From Piezodorus guildinii (lineage: Eukaryota; Arthropoda; Insecta; Hemiptera; Pentatomidae), in the NCBI GenBank assembly GCA_023052935.1, contig CM041292.1, forward strand, positions 31,507,454-31,571,453: a DNA stretch of 64,000 nucleotides. Direction: 5' to 3'. The notes under the pieces are model-generated. The model saw only the letters and a program-made list of their open reading frames with translations. It was not told the origin of the DNA and searched no databases. Below, piece by piece: positions 33,181 to 43,229 of this stretch (position 1 is the stretch's first letter; each line of letters begins with the position of its first letter). Position numbers and translations under genes: made by a program.

Positions 33181-33653
33181 CTTCCCCCCTTCTCCCTCCC
33201 CCCCCCCCCTCCTCCTCCCTGGCTCACCCGTGAAACGAACGCTAGTCGTCTATATGAACACATTAGTTGTATATTTTAAGGATTTTTTTTTTTTTATATT
33301 TATATTTCAGGACGATATCAGCCGGTCGTGGAAGTTAGAGTTAGTTATGGGTGATGGGAGATGGTCAAAAGTGGTTAAGGATGGTCAGAGATAGAGAGAG
33401 AGGTTCAGATTTCTCCCGATATCTGAACCTCTCTCTCTATCCCTGACCATCCTTAACCACTTTTGACCATCTCCCATCACCCATAACTAACTCTAACTTC
33501 CACGACCGGCTGATATCGTCCTGAAATATAAATATAAAAAAAAAAAATCCTTAAAATATACAACTAATGTGTTCATATAGACGACTAGCGTTCGTTCCAC
33601 GGGTGAGCCAGGGAGGAGGAGGGAGGGGGGGGGGAGGGAGAAGGGGGGAAGGG
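33181..33653. other. palindrome centre: polypyrimidine/polypurine tracts and 10-bp spacer
   Basis: The left arm has a C/T tract at 33181-33223; the right arm has the matching G/A tract at 33610-33652 with several runs of three or more G, able to form a quadruplex or triplex. The exact centre is GGTTCAGAT, spacer TTCTCCCGAT (33411-33420), ATCTGAACC. Such a centre would extrude as a hairpin or cruciform and is a reasonable candidate for a replication or fusion point. Confidence 0.6.
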
Positions 33654-34540
33654 CAGGTACAGGCACAGGTGAAAATCAAAATCAATGAACAACAGTCCCT
33701 ATCCTAAAATAAAAAATTGTTTCTGTTTCACAAAAACAAGATCTGAGTTTCCTAAAGGTGATTAAACTAGTACTTCATTTATTTATTCCATTATATGAGG
33801 AAGACAGATAGCGTACCTGATAATTCATGTGAATGTAAGTTCCTGATCTTCAATATTAGGAAATTGTACCTGTAAGACCACGAACCTCATAGAATAAGGA
33901 TATAGAACTTAACCTTATATAAATCATCCCCAATCGTTCGTACCTCTCAACAGTAGTGAGATAATAATAGGAATATCCATTAATAAAACCTTAGAAAATA
34001 TAAAAACATGCATTATTTTAAGAACGATTTCGCAATCGTTGGACAATAATGCTATAAAAGTGTAAATATTAGGAAGATTGGATCATATTGACTATCAAAT
34101 AGTTGACAAATTTTCATCTGATGAATTCTCATCCTATCTCTCCGCTGGACTTTATGCTCTTCCTTATTTTTACTAACAGTTTCATGATAATCAGTGGTTA
34201 TTACATTTCCAATTAGCATCAAATGCTTATACGGTGATGTTTAGCAACTTATATTTCTGGAAGATTTCCTAATCGCGATATGCTGAATAAAAACCTTCAC
34301 GATCTAATTCTACATGAGAGTCTTGATGTTTCCAATAACTTAATGAATTATTGAATTTCGAGAGAGAGAGAGAGAGTGAGAGAGAGAGAGAGAGAGTATA
34401 TCAAATATGAATATTAACAAAAAATAATGTCCTAATTAGTGACAGAGAATTGACAATCGTGAAAATGATTGTTTGAAATTGGACGAGTGATGGTAAGAGT
34501 AGGAGTGAGGTTGGTGGAGGGGGAAGAAGGGAGGGGGTTA

Positions 34541-34550
34541 GCGCATGCGC
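34541..34550. promoter_or_regulatory. GCGCATGCGC palindrome upstream of the small spliced gene (right)
   Basis: The perfect 10-bp palindrome matches the NRF-1-type site (GCGCATGCGC) and lies 117 bp upstream of the ATG. The left copy is at 32282-32291. The same motif occurs in the 5' UTR of the Jockey element at 57160-57169. Confidence 0.5.
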
Positions 34551-34666
34551 AACTAGCTTGCATGCACACAACTAATAGTCCTTGACGAGTGAGTACCTAG
34601 GGATTCATTTTCGTTCTAGCATCCGATCGTAGCATATTGTTTTACATCATCATCATATCAATCGTC

Positions 34667-35098
34667 ATGAATTCGTAAGTATATTTATTACTTTAATAAT
34701 ATCTCATTATTATTATTTTTTTTTAATAGAGTTTTTTTTCTTACCATATTTATCCTAAACACCTGTTTTGTTTTTTTTTCTCTATTTTTAGTTCTGCGAG
34801 GGACTTCAAAAAGTTATTGAATCATTTAAACGATGACGCTCGTTTAGTGTGTAAACTGAAGGATATTGAAATCGGGCGGCCATAATACATCATAGCGGAA
34901 TTGGAGCATCTTAAGACCAAATTAGGGTTAGCGTTGGTCGCCACGTTGAAGGATCATGATAATACTATCAGAGTATATCTTCCTAAAAGATTTAAGATGT
35001 CGGATGAAGAGATTGTAGCTTTCAACAATAATAATGAGATGATATCATTAATATATAAAGGGAGAGTTTGTTTTAAACATGAAATTTCATTTATTTAA
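34667..35098 (+). pseudogene. Small two-exon gene of the palindromic element (right copy), in-frame stop
   Basis: Exon 1 is 34667-34674, the intron 34675-34791 (GTAAGT...TTTTTAG) and exon 2 34792-35098. The same TAA interrupts codon 34 (34883-34885). The tail after the stop stays open for 70 codons and keeps a domain-like pattern (KTKLG, LPKRF, YKGR). AATAAA lies at 35137-35142, 39 nt after the terminal stop. The matching stop in both arms means one arm was copied from the other after the mutation, or the stop is tolerated. Confidence 0.6.
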
Positions 35099-36170
35099 TG
35101 GTGTTTTATTTGCTGTACATAACAGTATTTGGATATAATAAATATTTTTTGTTTCCTTATGCCGTTTTTTTTTTTTTATTTCCCCTTTGTACCCATTTTC
35201 AATAGTGTTACTAAAATATTATATCATTAAATTATTAATAATGACCTATATATTTCATAAAAAAATGATTCCTCATTTTTTCAAGTCAAAATTATTAAAA
35301 ATATAGAGAAATAATAACAATGTTTGATGGCTGCGAATTACTGGTTCAAAGGCCACTTCACCTATCATGATATCATAAAAGGATTAAAAAGTTCAAAGTT
35401 CATGACAGAAAATGTAAAAACTTAACAAATATTAAGTTGTTTTTAAGTGAATTACATATGATTTATTTATTTATTTTATTTTTTTTTTTCATTATTATTT
35501 TTTTTTTTTTTACACTCATCTTGGTTTTCTAAATATAATTTAGAAGTAAGCCTTCCCACCTCGTCAAGGTGTGAGTGCATAGAGAAGGTGTGCTGGTATA
35601 AAATCGTTGTAAATATTTTTTAACACATATTTATTTATCTGTTTGTTAAGGTTTCCAGGTTTTGGTAAAACCTCTCTTGGAACCACAACACTCATTCCTT
35701 TTAGGTTTAGGAGCCTTTAGAGCCACGCCAGGGACCCATCCATTCCATCACACATACATACTTTGGTTTAAAAATAAAAACAACAATATTATATCAGCAA
35801 AAATTAAAAAAAAAAAAAGAAAAAAAAAAAGCTCTCTTAAACAGCATCCGGAACGATAAATAATATAAAACTTTCTTTAAACCTTATTTCATTTGGCCAT
35901 ATTTTGAAGTGTGTATATTTTTTAAATAAATATAAATACCAATAAAGAATACATATCTTTAAAATAATAAAAAAATTATGTAAAACCTTAACAAGTGATA
36001 AATTAAACCTTTATTGAATAAAAAATAAATAAAGAAAGAAAATAATAAGTTTTTCTCTTGGGCAAAAGTAGTATTTCACTTGAGTAAATAAAAATATAAC
36101 AATGTTCTTATAATAAAGAAAAGAAAGAAACTGGTTTGTATTCATTTAATTTAATCATTAAATAATTAGT

Positions 36171-36812
36171 TTATTTATCATGACTTGAGGCACCTAGAGG
36201 CCTAAATCGATTCACTCTTAGAAGAAGTCCGTCTAGACTTTTAAGGAACCAACCGCTCCCCTTTATTGTCATATCCTCCATCTCGGTAGCTATTTTCGAG
36301 TAGCTTCCACTGAGACTGTTCAAGACCGAAGAACTTTCGGATATTGTTATGTTTTTGGTTTTAAACGCCCTATCGCACGTCTCCCCTCTAATATTTTCAT
36401 AAGTGGCCTCTAGAACTAGATTGAATTTTAGAGGAGCATCTGATTCCGCCAAAAATTCTGTAATTAATCGATATAATGTTTCAGTCTGATGGCAGAGAAA
36501 TTCCACAGCATCAATTGGTTCAGAACATGGAAGGTAAAAAGTCTTAATATCCCCTCCAAACGCTGTCTCGATTTCAAATAAAGGCCCTATAGCCATTTCC
36601 AACCGCCTTCGTTTCGTCATGACAAGGGGAGTTTCTCTCTGACAACGACGTAAATGATTCATGAGTTGGTTTAGAGACGAAAAAATCTCGCCGCAAGAAA
36701 CACATGTACGCCGTTTCTGAGTCGTCAAGCATGACTTTTCGTGACGTACTTTGCTATCTTTTCGGCTGAAATTTCTATCACAATATCCACACTTATTGTT
36801 ACTTGATGCCAT
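36171..36812 (-). CDS. Two-finger C2HC zinc protein of the palindromic element (right copy)
   Basis: Mirror of 30017-30658; the predicted 213-residue product is identical to the left copy. Start ATG at 36812. Both C2HC fingers and the GSGW-containing C-terminal block are kept. Confidence 0.8.
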   Translation of the reverse strand: MASSNNKCGYCDRNFSRKDSKVRHEKSCLTTQKRRTCVSCGEIFSSLNQLMNHLRRCQRETPLVMTKRRRLEMAIGPLFEIETAFGGDIKTFYLPCSEPIDAVEFLCHQTETLYRLITEFLAESDAPLKFNLVLEATYENIRGETCDRAFKTKNITISESSSVLNSLSGSYSKIATEMEDMTIKGSGWFLKSLDGLLLRVNRFRPLGASSHDK

Positions 36813-37089
36813 TATTGAAAACGAATGATAAAAAAAAAAATTAAATGCGATATAATTAATAAACTTAAAAATAAATGAAATAATCAAAATATTAATCGTA
36901 AAACAAAAACAAATAGCAAATAATAAATGAATAAATTTCTTCTAAAAATTAGAAAATCCGAAGGGTAAAAGAAAAATGGAAAATAGTTGAAAAACTTATA
37001 ATGATCTACAATTTAAAGCCAAAATGAAAAACAGTTCAATAAAACAGTACTGACACGTTTAAAATTATCTTTCAAGAGGCTGTAAAAGA

Positions 37090-37127
37090 GAATGAGAAAG
37101 AGGCCTAGAAAACCATCCCTATTTATA
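37090..37127 (-). promoter_or_regulatory. core promoter of the right zinc-finger gene
   Basis: Mirror of 29702-29739: TATAAAT on the minus strand (37121-37127) with a TCATTC initiator about 34 nt downstream. Confidence 0.6.
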
Positions 37128-37782
37128 GTCTCCTTTGTTTACAAAATTTAGGAATTATCTGTTCAAAGTCCAAGGCTTAAAGGATTAGGAGGTGTGTACC
37201 GAGGTTGGGATGAAAAGGAGTGGGGGAAGGCCAAAGCTTTCCGAGTATGAGGGTAATCCAGATCTGGGTAGACCATAGTTGTTGAGTAAAATTAAGTAAT
37301 CGTCCGGACAGGTAAATAACCGTCTGAGAAGGCGCAAAAACAATTGTAAATGCTGAAAATATTATGTATAAAAAACAAATTTCCGACCGTAATAGGTCGA
37401 AAATGAAGTTTTATATCATTGTGTATATAAATATTTATGCTTCAAACATGGTGGCGCCATAAAAAAAAAAAAAAAATGGCGGTTGGGCACACTCAGCCTC
37501 TACAAAACATTATTGGGAAGATAACATATACAATCCCAAAGGAATAGGAGCTGCGCCCTGTTGGACATATTACAAAATAGAGTGGGTGCTGCGCTCTTGT
37601 GGATATTTTATAAAGTAATGTGTGTTCTGCGACTAAGTTAGGAGACAATTAAATTAAATAAGAAAGGTATAGAAATATTACCGAAAATTATACTATTGAA
37701 CATGCTACAAAATTTTCATTCATTGAGAAGGTTATGTAACAGTTAGGAAGGCTTAAAAAAAGAAAAAGAAAAAAAGAAAGTA

Positions 37783-38240
37783 AACTTGGCAATGGGTCCG
37801 CGAGTATCATCAGAACTAACCGGGAGGAACTTTCGGATATTTAAATTATAAGTACAATGAGTAAGCTAGCGAGTACCATCGGAACTAGCCGGGAGGAACT
37901 TTTGCATGCGTAAAATATAAGTACAATGAGTAGGTTAGCAAGTGTCATCGGACTTCGCCGGATCAAACTTTCAGATGCTTAAAATAGAGCACCGATTAGA
38001 GATGGGTATGAATGATAAGGGACAGGGTCCCAGGGTCACGTGATTAAAAAGGGAATTGTAGGTTAGTTAAGTTTAGGTAGAAATGTTGATTGAATTTTTA
38101 TAATTACAATAAGTAGGTTAGCGATGACCATCGGACCTAGCCGGAAGGAACTTTCAAATTCATAAAATGGAGCAATTTGATTAGCTGATTAGAAAAAGGC
38201 ATGAACAATAAGGGGATGTGTTCATAGGTCACGTGATTAA
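37783..38240 (-). promoter_or_regulatory. tandem GTTCCTCCCGGCTAG-type blocks, right arm
   Basis: Inverted copy of 28590-29047. Confidence 0.5.
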
Positions 38241-38944
38241 TAATGGGCGTCGTATACTAGTTAAAGTTAGATAGAGGTGTTTATTGAAATTTTCTGTCAT
38301 AACGTACTATTTTTATTATGTTTTTAAAGATTAAAAATTCAAAATCAAAGAGCTGAAGGCTCAATATTGAACTGAAAAAGGTTCTAAACTTTGATTACTT
38401 AACGACTATATAATGATGCGATAAACTCGTGTAATACGAAATAATTACGATGTAGTGTATCATTATTCACGGCTATATTATTGATAATACCTTAGCAAGA
38501 GATAACACTAGTTAGTTGTTTTTTCGATAGAATTAACGATATCATTGTTTATTTCTTTCGGAAGGATTAGAGATTGTCCAACTAGGTGAGGTAGAAGACC
38601 GAAGCCGGCCTAGTCGAACTCTTCCGAAAACATCGCGAAATAGCAATTCTAAAGCAGAATTGTTAATGATAAGTAAATAATACATAGAAAAGGTAAAAAA
38701 TGGTCTAAGAAGTTGAGAAAACAATTAAAACGGTTGAAAAAATATATAAAAAAATTATATTCGCCTACCGAAATAGGTACAAGTTTTATATTATTATATA
38801 TTTATACTTTCAGCAATTATCAGTACGAAGTTGATATTGACGTCTTAAATTTATCTTGTTTACGATTAAATCTTTTTACTATACTAAGACATGAAACGTA
38901 CAAGGTCCGCATTATATTTATATATATAATAATGCTTCAAAGTC

Positions 38945-39330
38945 TCAGAGCTTAAGGAGCCTTTTATCGCTATTTAAATAGTAGGATTAAGAATCAAAGT
39001 TCAAAGCTATATAGGATTAAAATTCATTACACATAGGAAGATAATAGACCGTAGTCCAAGAGCTTAAGGAACCTTTTATCGCTATTTAAATATTAGGATT
39101 AAGGATCAAAGTTCAAAGCTGTACAGGATTAAGAAGCAGTATAACGATGTTTTTATTAAAGGCATTAAGAAGGTTCAAAGTCCATGTTTACGTTTAAGCT
39201 TAAGGAACTTTTTATCGCTACTTAAAATGTAGGATTAAAGATCAAAGTTCAAAGCTGTATAGGATTAAGAAGCCCTATAACGATGTTTATATTAAAGGCA
39301 TTAGGAAGGTTCAAAGTCCATGTTTCCGTT
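38945..39330 (-). repeat. three tandem degenerate repeats in the right arm
   Basis: Inverted copy of 27500-27885. Confidence 0.7.
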
Positions 39331-39429
39331 TCACATACCTGCATGCTTCAACATGATTCAAACCTGTTTGTACTTTCGCTAACCTGTTTTTACATGATTC
39401 GACATGTCGGTGCATGCTCGAACCGGTCA

Positions 39430-40250
39430 GGTATAATCATCCTATATTAAAAAAAAAACAAAATGGCGGCTGGATAGACTTAAGGCTTTTAAATTGTGAC
39501 GTCATAAAACAAAATGGCGGACGGGTAGACTCATGCTTTATAAATACTAAATTAGCCCAAAACGTAGGGAAAAGAAAATGGACGCCGGGTAGACTCATGC
39601 TTTATAAACTCTCAAGTTAGGCACTCTGATTGGTTAACTATTGAAGGAGTGGGGGGGGGGGGAGAGGGATCAAAATGTAAACAATGAGAAGGTTATGTAA
39701 CAGTAAGGGAGGTTTCAATAAATGTAAACAATAGTAAGGTTATGTCACAGTTTGAAAGGTTTTGTAAAAGCACACATTACAATTTGACCATCGGACCTAC
39801 CCGGGGAGGAACTCTCAAGTTAGGCACTCTGATTGGTTAACTATTGAAGGAGTGGGGGAAGCACGATGGCGTCCGGGTAGACTCATGCTTTGTAAACTGT
39901 GACGTCATAAAAGAAAATGGCGGACGGGTAGACTCATGCTTTATAAAGACTAAATTAGCCCAAAACGTAGGGAAAAGAAAATGGACGCCGGGTAGACTCA
40001 TGCTTTATAATGACTTAATACCCTCAAACAGGGGTCACGTGATCAAAAAGGAGCGTGGCTTAGTGGTTTAGGTTAGGTTTATGAAGGGTCACGTGACTAA
40101 AAAGGGGCTTGGCCCGGTGGTTTAGGTTAGGTCGATGGCGCGAACCAGCGTGGTTAAGGTTAGGTCGTGATCGAAATTCAAATTCAAATCTCCCGCCATA
40201 GGTCACGTGACCAAATGCTGGCATCTGATTGGCTCCTCAAAAAAGTGCGC
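39430..40250. promoter_or_regulatory. right subterminal array (mirror of 26640-27400)
   Basis: Inverted copy of the left array with an extra 54-bp unit at about 40078-40131. That unit repeats GGTCACGTGA, an A-run, GGGGC and GTGGTTTAGGTTAGG of the neighbouring copy. Small differences (for example the G-run near 39650) are also present. Confidence 0.55.
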
Positions 40251-40274
40251 CAGCTCGCCCAATTCTTATCTACT

Positions 40275-40280
40275 ATTAGT
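40275..40280. repeat. target site duplication, right copy (ATTAGT)
   Basis: It matches the left copy at 26606-26611. CAAGCATTCG, the continuation of the RT gene, follows directly. Confidence 0.9.
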
Positions 40281-41218
40281 CAAGCATTCGATAAGGTGTG
40301 GCATGAAGGATTGCTTTCCAAGCTCAAAAATTTGCTCCCTCCGACTTATTATTTAATATTACTCTCTTACTTGACAGACCGACAACTTTACTGTAAAAGT
40401 AGGAGACGCATTTTCTGGAATAAAACGTGTTCAAGCAGGGGTCCCCCACAGGCAGTGTACTGGGACCGCTACTATTTAATATCTACACAGCAGACTTACC
40501 AGAAAATGACCACACCTTACTCGCCACTTTTGCAGACGATACAGCTCTTTTGACATCCCATCAAAACCCAATTCTTGCATCCTTCATGTTGCAAAACCAC
40601 ATTGATGATTTATCCAGTTGGGCTAATTGGTGGCAAGTGAAAATGAACCAATCAAAGAGTCTATTTATCGTTTTCACGCTCAATCATGGGGATTGTCCAG
40701 CAGTGTATTTTGAGGATAAACCCATTCCGACATCAGAGGAAGTACGATATTTGGGACTGTACTTAGACAAAAGACTGACATGGAGGACCCACATTAGACT
40801 TAAACGACAACAACTGAACAGACGATTTGGACTACTATCCCGTCTGCTTGACAAACGATCCAAATTATCCGTGAACACCAAACTTACTATTTACAAAGTA
40901 CTGATCAAACCATTATGGACATACGGGATAGAGCTATGGGGATCTGCCAAATATTCTAACATCCAAATAATTCAAACCCTTCAATCGAAAATATTGCGAA
41001 AAATCGTGGATGCACCGTTTTATGTAACCAACGAATTACTTCACAAGGACTTGGACATACTCACAGTTTCAGACACAGCCACAGAATATTATAAAAGATT
41101 TCATGACAAACTGACTTACAACATGAACCCATCGGCCCAAACACTTAAATCCTACACGAACCCGTACAACCCACCCCGACGACTTTTGAGGCGGTGGCCT
41201 AGAGATGCCTTGCTTTAA
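40281..41218 (+). pseudogene. Jockey ORF2, C-terminal part (RT core and thumb)
   Basis: It continues the frame at QAFDKVWHEGLLSKLKNLLPP. Two small frame changes follow: one before 40411 (FSGIKRVQAGV is in another frame) and one at the C-run 40441-40445 (PTGSVLGPLLFNIYTADLP). The frame is then open through catalytic FADDTALL, YLGLYLDKRLTWRTH and the end PPRRLLRRWPRDALL. The two frameshifts show the element was also decaying by point mutation. Confidence 0.85.
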
Positions 41219-41339
41219 CCGACTTTCGGAAATCATCATATTTGCTTATTGCAATTTTTTTTTTGCAGATAGCAAATAACATTAAAGTCAAACAAAAAAC
41301 GATTGTAAATAAATAAATGTTCAAAAACGAAAAATTTCA

Positions 41340-42030
41340 TTAAAAAAATATTTTTTCTGTTTTCTCCTTTAGTTGGGTATCGAATTTATTCAATTTATAT
41401 ATTTACCAGTTTTTCATCAGCGTTAACAAGATAATCAAGTTATTATTATTGAATCTACAAAATTAAAGGTACTTTAGGAGAAGAAAATTTAAAATATCGG
41501 CATTTAAGCCCTGTCATACCATTTTTATCTAAATAAAACCTACATGATATTAAAGGCCATTAAATTTTACATCGATATAGCGAGTTTAATCAAAATCGTC
41601 GGAACCGTTTTTGAGAAAATCGAAAAAAGGTGCAAAATGCATGGTATAAAGTGTCTCTTCTGGTAAGCTCATTTTGATGAAAAAAGTTTTGTCACGTCTC
41701 GGGCGTATAGTTGTCTTAAATATGAAATTTCAGTTTCATAGGACTTACCGTTTCCGCCCGGGAGTTACCACACACACACACCTTTTTGCGGGACTTAGTT
41801 ATTTGGACTCAGGGGACCCTAAAACGTGTATTTCCGTTGAAAACTGGAATTCGAAAATTTTCACGATCGCAATACTTCCCCTTACTATATATAATAAGTG
41901 AAAGTAAAAAAATGGAAGTATAAAATATTTAAGCTCTATTAAAAATATCATACCAGAGGGTAACGGATTAGTTAAAAAAAGCGACACTTATCATAGTTCT
42001 AACATATTATGATAATTTTAAACATTAAAA
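41340..42030 (+). repeat. dispersed repeat family R1, copy 1
   Basis: Shared blocks in order are TTTTCTCCTTTAGTTG, TCTACAAAATTAAAGGTACTT, GGCATTTAAGCCCTGTC, TGCAAAATGCATGGTATAA, GGACTCAGGGGACCCTAAAAC, GATCGCAATACTT and CTTACTATATATAATAAG. Other copies are at 49355-49905 (inverted), 56125-56450 and 62520-63110. No coding capacity, TSD or terminal repeat was identified; probably a non-autonomous element or its remnant. Confidence 0.7.
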
Positions 42031-43215
42031 AAAAACAAAATTTTATATTTCACACTCAAATATGCACTCCTTAACTTCCTTTTATTATACAATTATTTTT
42101 CTTCTCAATCTATTACATAGTTTTTCTACATTTCGGGGTTGTTTCCCCATTATCAAGATATTATATCCTTTTCTAAAAGTTCATCAATTTTTTTTATGTG
42201 CAAACAAAGAACAAATCAAGTTTACATTAAGTATGTTGAGAAATTTCGTAGGAAATAACTACAAATTATTATTAATATAGCCAATTGTATTTTTTAAATT
42301 AATGTATAACAACTCTTCTTAATACTCGGTTGCATTTAATACATTTTTCATAGTTACTTTTCCTAAATTGGCTTATGTAAAAATAAAATGAAGACATTTT
42401 AAAATATACACCATGTTTAGAAACAATTTTCAAAACGCATCATTACTTTAATTTAATTTTATCCATTTGTTCCGTAAATTTGAAGCATACTATATTAAGA
42501 GGCAGACTATTTAATATTATTTTCCGACAAAAAAAATTACAGGCATCAGATTAAAACACTATGTTCAGTAATTGGGCTATAAGGATCAGATATAATTTCA
42601 TAAATTAAATGACCAAAGTAAATAACCCATTCTATACAGTATTAATTTAAGAATAATAATACATCATTACTTAGTGAAACAGCTATCTTGTAGTTTCTTG
42701 ATGGAAACGTTTCGTACGTCGAAGCGCTTTTTTCTATTAAAAAAAAAAATTGTGTATGTTTATAATTTTAATTTAATAAATTGGTATACCATGTAGTTTA
42801 AACTAAAATAGCGAGGTTTTTTTTTGCTTTTGCTTGAAGAATTCATTTTTTTTTTTTTTTTTTTTATTCTTTTCCTCTATTTTTATTTATGGTAAACAAT
42901 GAAAACAAACCCATACAGGTTAATGTACAGGATGCCACAATTCCTCGGTTTTTCTCGGTGACATTTCAAGGTTCTTTTCTATTTTTACATTACGCTGTAT
43001 GTGCTAGTAATTGTTTGCCTTTTTTCTTCATATGTTCCGATTGGGGAGGTTCCGGAAATCTAAAAAAAAATTTTCAACCCCCTTCGGCTTTTCAATAATG
43101 AAAATTCTGCGTCAACCCTTGTCCATCTTTCTCGTCTAATAAGTATCTAATAATTAGCACCAAAAATCAGTGTGTAGTTAGTACCTTCAGAAAATATTTC
43201 CATTTATAAATCTCA
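42031..43215. other. AT-rich interval without gene
   Basis: A hammerhead-like motif reads on the minus strand at 42127-42157 (TTGATAA, GGGG/CCCC stem, GAAAT-GTA). T-runs are near 42847-42866. No gene was recognised. Confidence 0.4.
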
Positions 43216-43229
43216 TATTTAATGGACTT

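Larger units (their letters stand above)
26612..33410 (+). repeat. left arm of the giant palindrome
   Basis: Inverted copy of 33421-40274. It is 55 bp shorter than the right arm, mostly because the right arm has a duplicated subterminal block at about 40078-40131. Scattered differences include G/A at 33390, one substitution near 33233, T/C near 30766 and several homopolymer lengths. Confidence 0.93.
26612..40274. mobile_element. 13.66-kb giant palindromic mobile element, family unknown
   Basis: Two inverted arms (26612-33410 and 33421-40274) are nearly identical over about 6.8 kb and meet at a 10-bp spacer. The ends read AGTAGATAAG...CTTATCTACT, and a 6-bp TSD proves insertion as one unit. 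Each arm has the same order from outside in: regulatory repeat array, AT-rich spacer, zinc-finger gene (pointing inward), a small spliced gene (pointing outward), GC-skewed polypurine tract, centre. No integrase, transposase, DNA polymerase or capsid frame is present. A 6-bp TSD is known for Polinton/Maverick elements, which use a retroviral-like integrase; the other hallmarks of that group are missing, so membership is only an inference. Confidence 0.9.
33421..40274 (-). repeat. right arm of the giant palindrome
   Basis: Inverted copy of the left arm. It carries the same two genes and the same internal stop codon. The additional 54-bp subterminal repeat near 40078-40131 and the scattered point differences distinguish it. 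Confidence 0.93.
23991..41320 (+). mobile_element. Jockey-type retrotransposon split by the giant palindrome
   Basis: The left part is 23991-26611 and the right part 40281 to about 41320; the 13.66-kb palindrome and one TSD copy lie between. Removing them rejoins the RT motif FLDIS|QAFDKVWH exactly in frame. ORF1 is 5'-truncated (homology starts at 23991). The 3' UTR after 41218 ends in A/T-rich sequence near 41320 without a clear poly(A). This element was the insertion target and is therefore older than the palindrome. Confidence 0.85.

Noticed and set aside
33140..33394. 84-codon frame across the polypyrimidine tract near the centre
   Set aside because: Low-complexity translation of C/T runs. 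It runs up to the palindrome axis and has no family resemblance.
40070..40165. TTAGG-like words as telomeric repeats
   Set aside because: GGTTTAGGTTAGG occurs only as one or two units inside the subterminal blocks; no array is present.
26612..40274. Palindrome as a pure assembly artefact
   Set aside because: The arms differ by a 54-bp duplicated unit and several substitutions and homopolymer lengths, and each outer end joins a different half of one RT gene with a 6-bp TSD. A collapsed or mirrored contig would not produce this, although read-level confirmation is still desirable.
26612..40274. Endogenous virus with capsid and polymerase genes
   Set aside because: No frame longer than about 240 codons exists in either arm, and no capsid, ATPase, protease or polymerase motif was found. 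Only an indirect resemblance of the zinc-finger protein remains.
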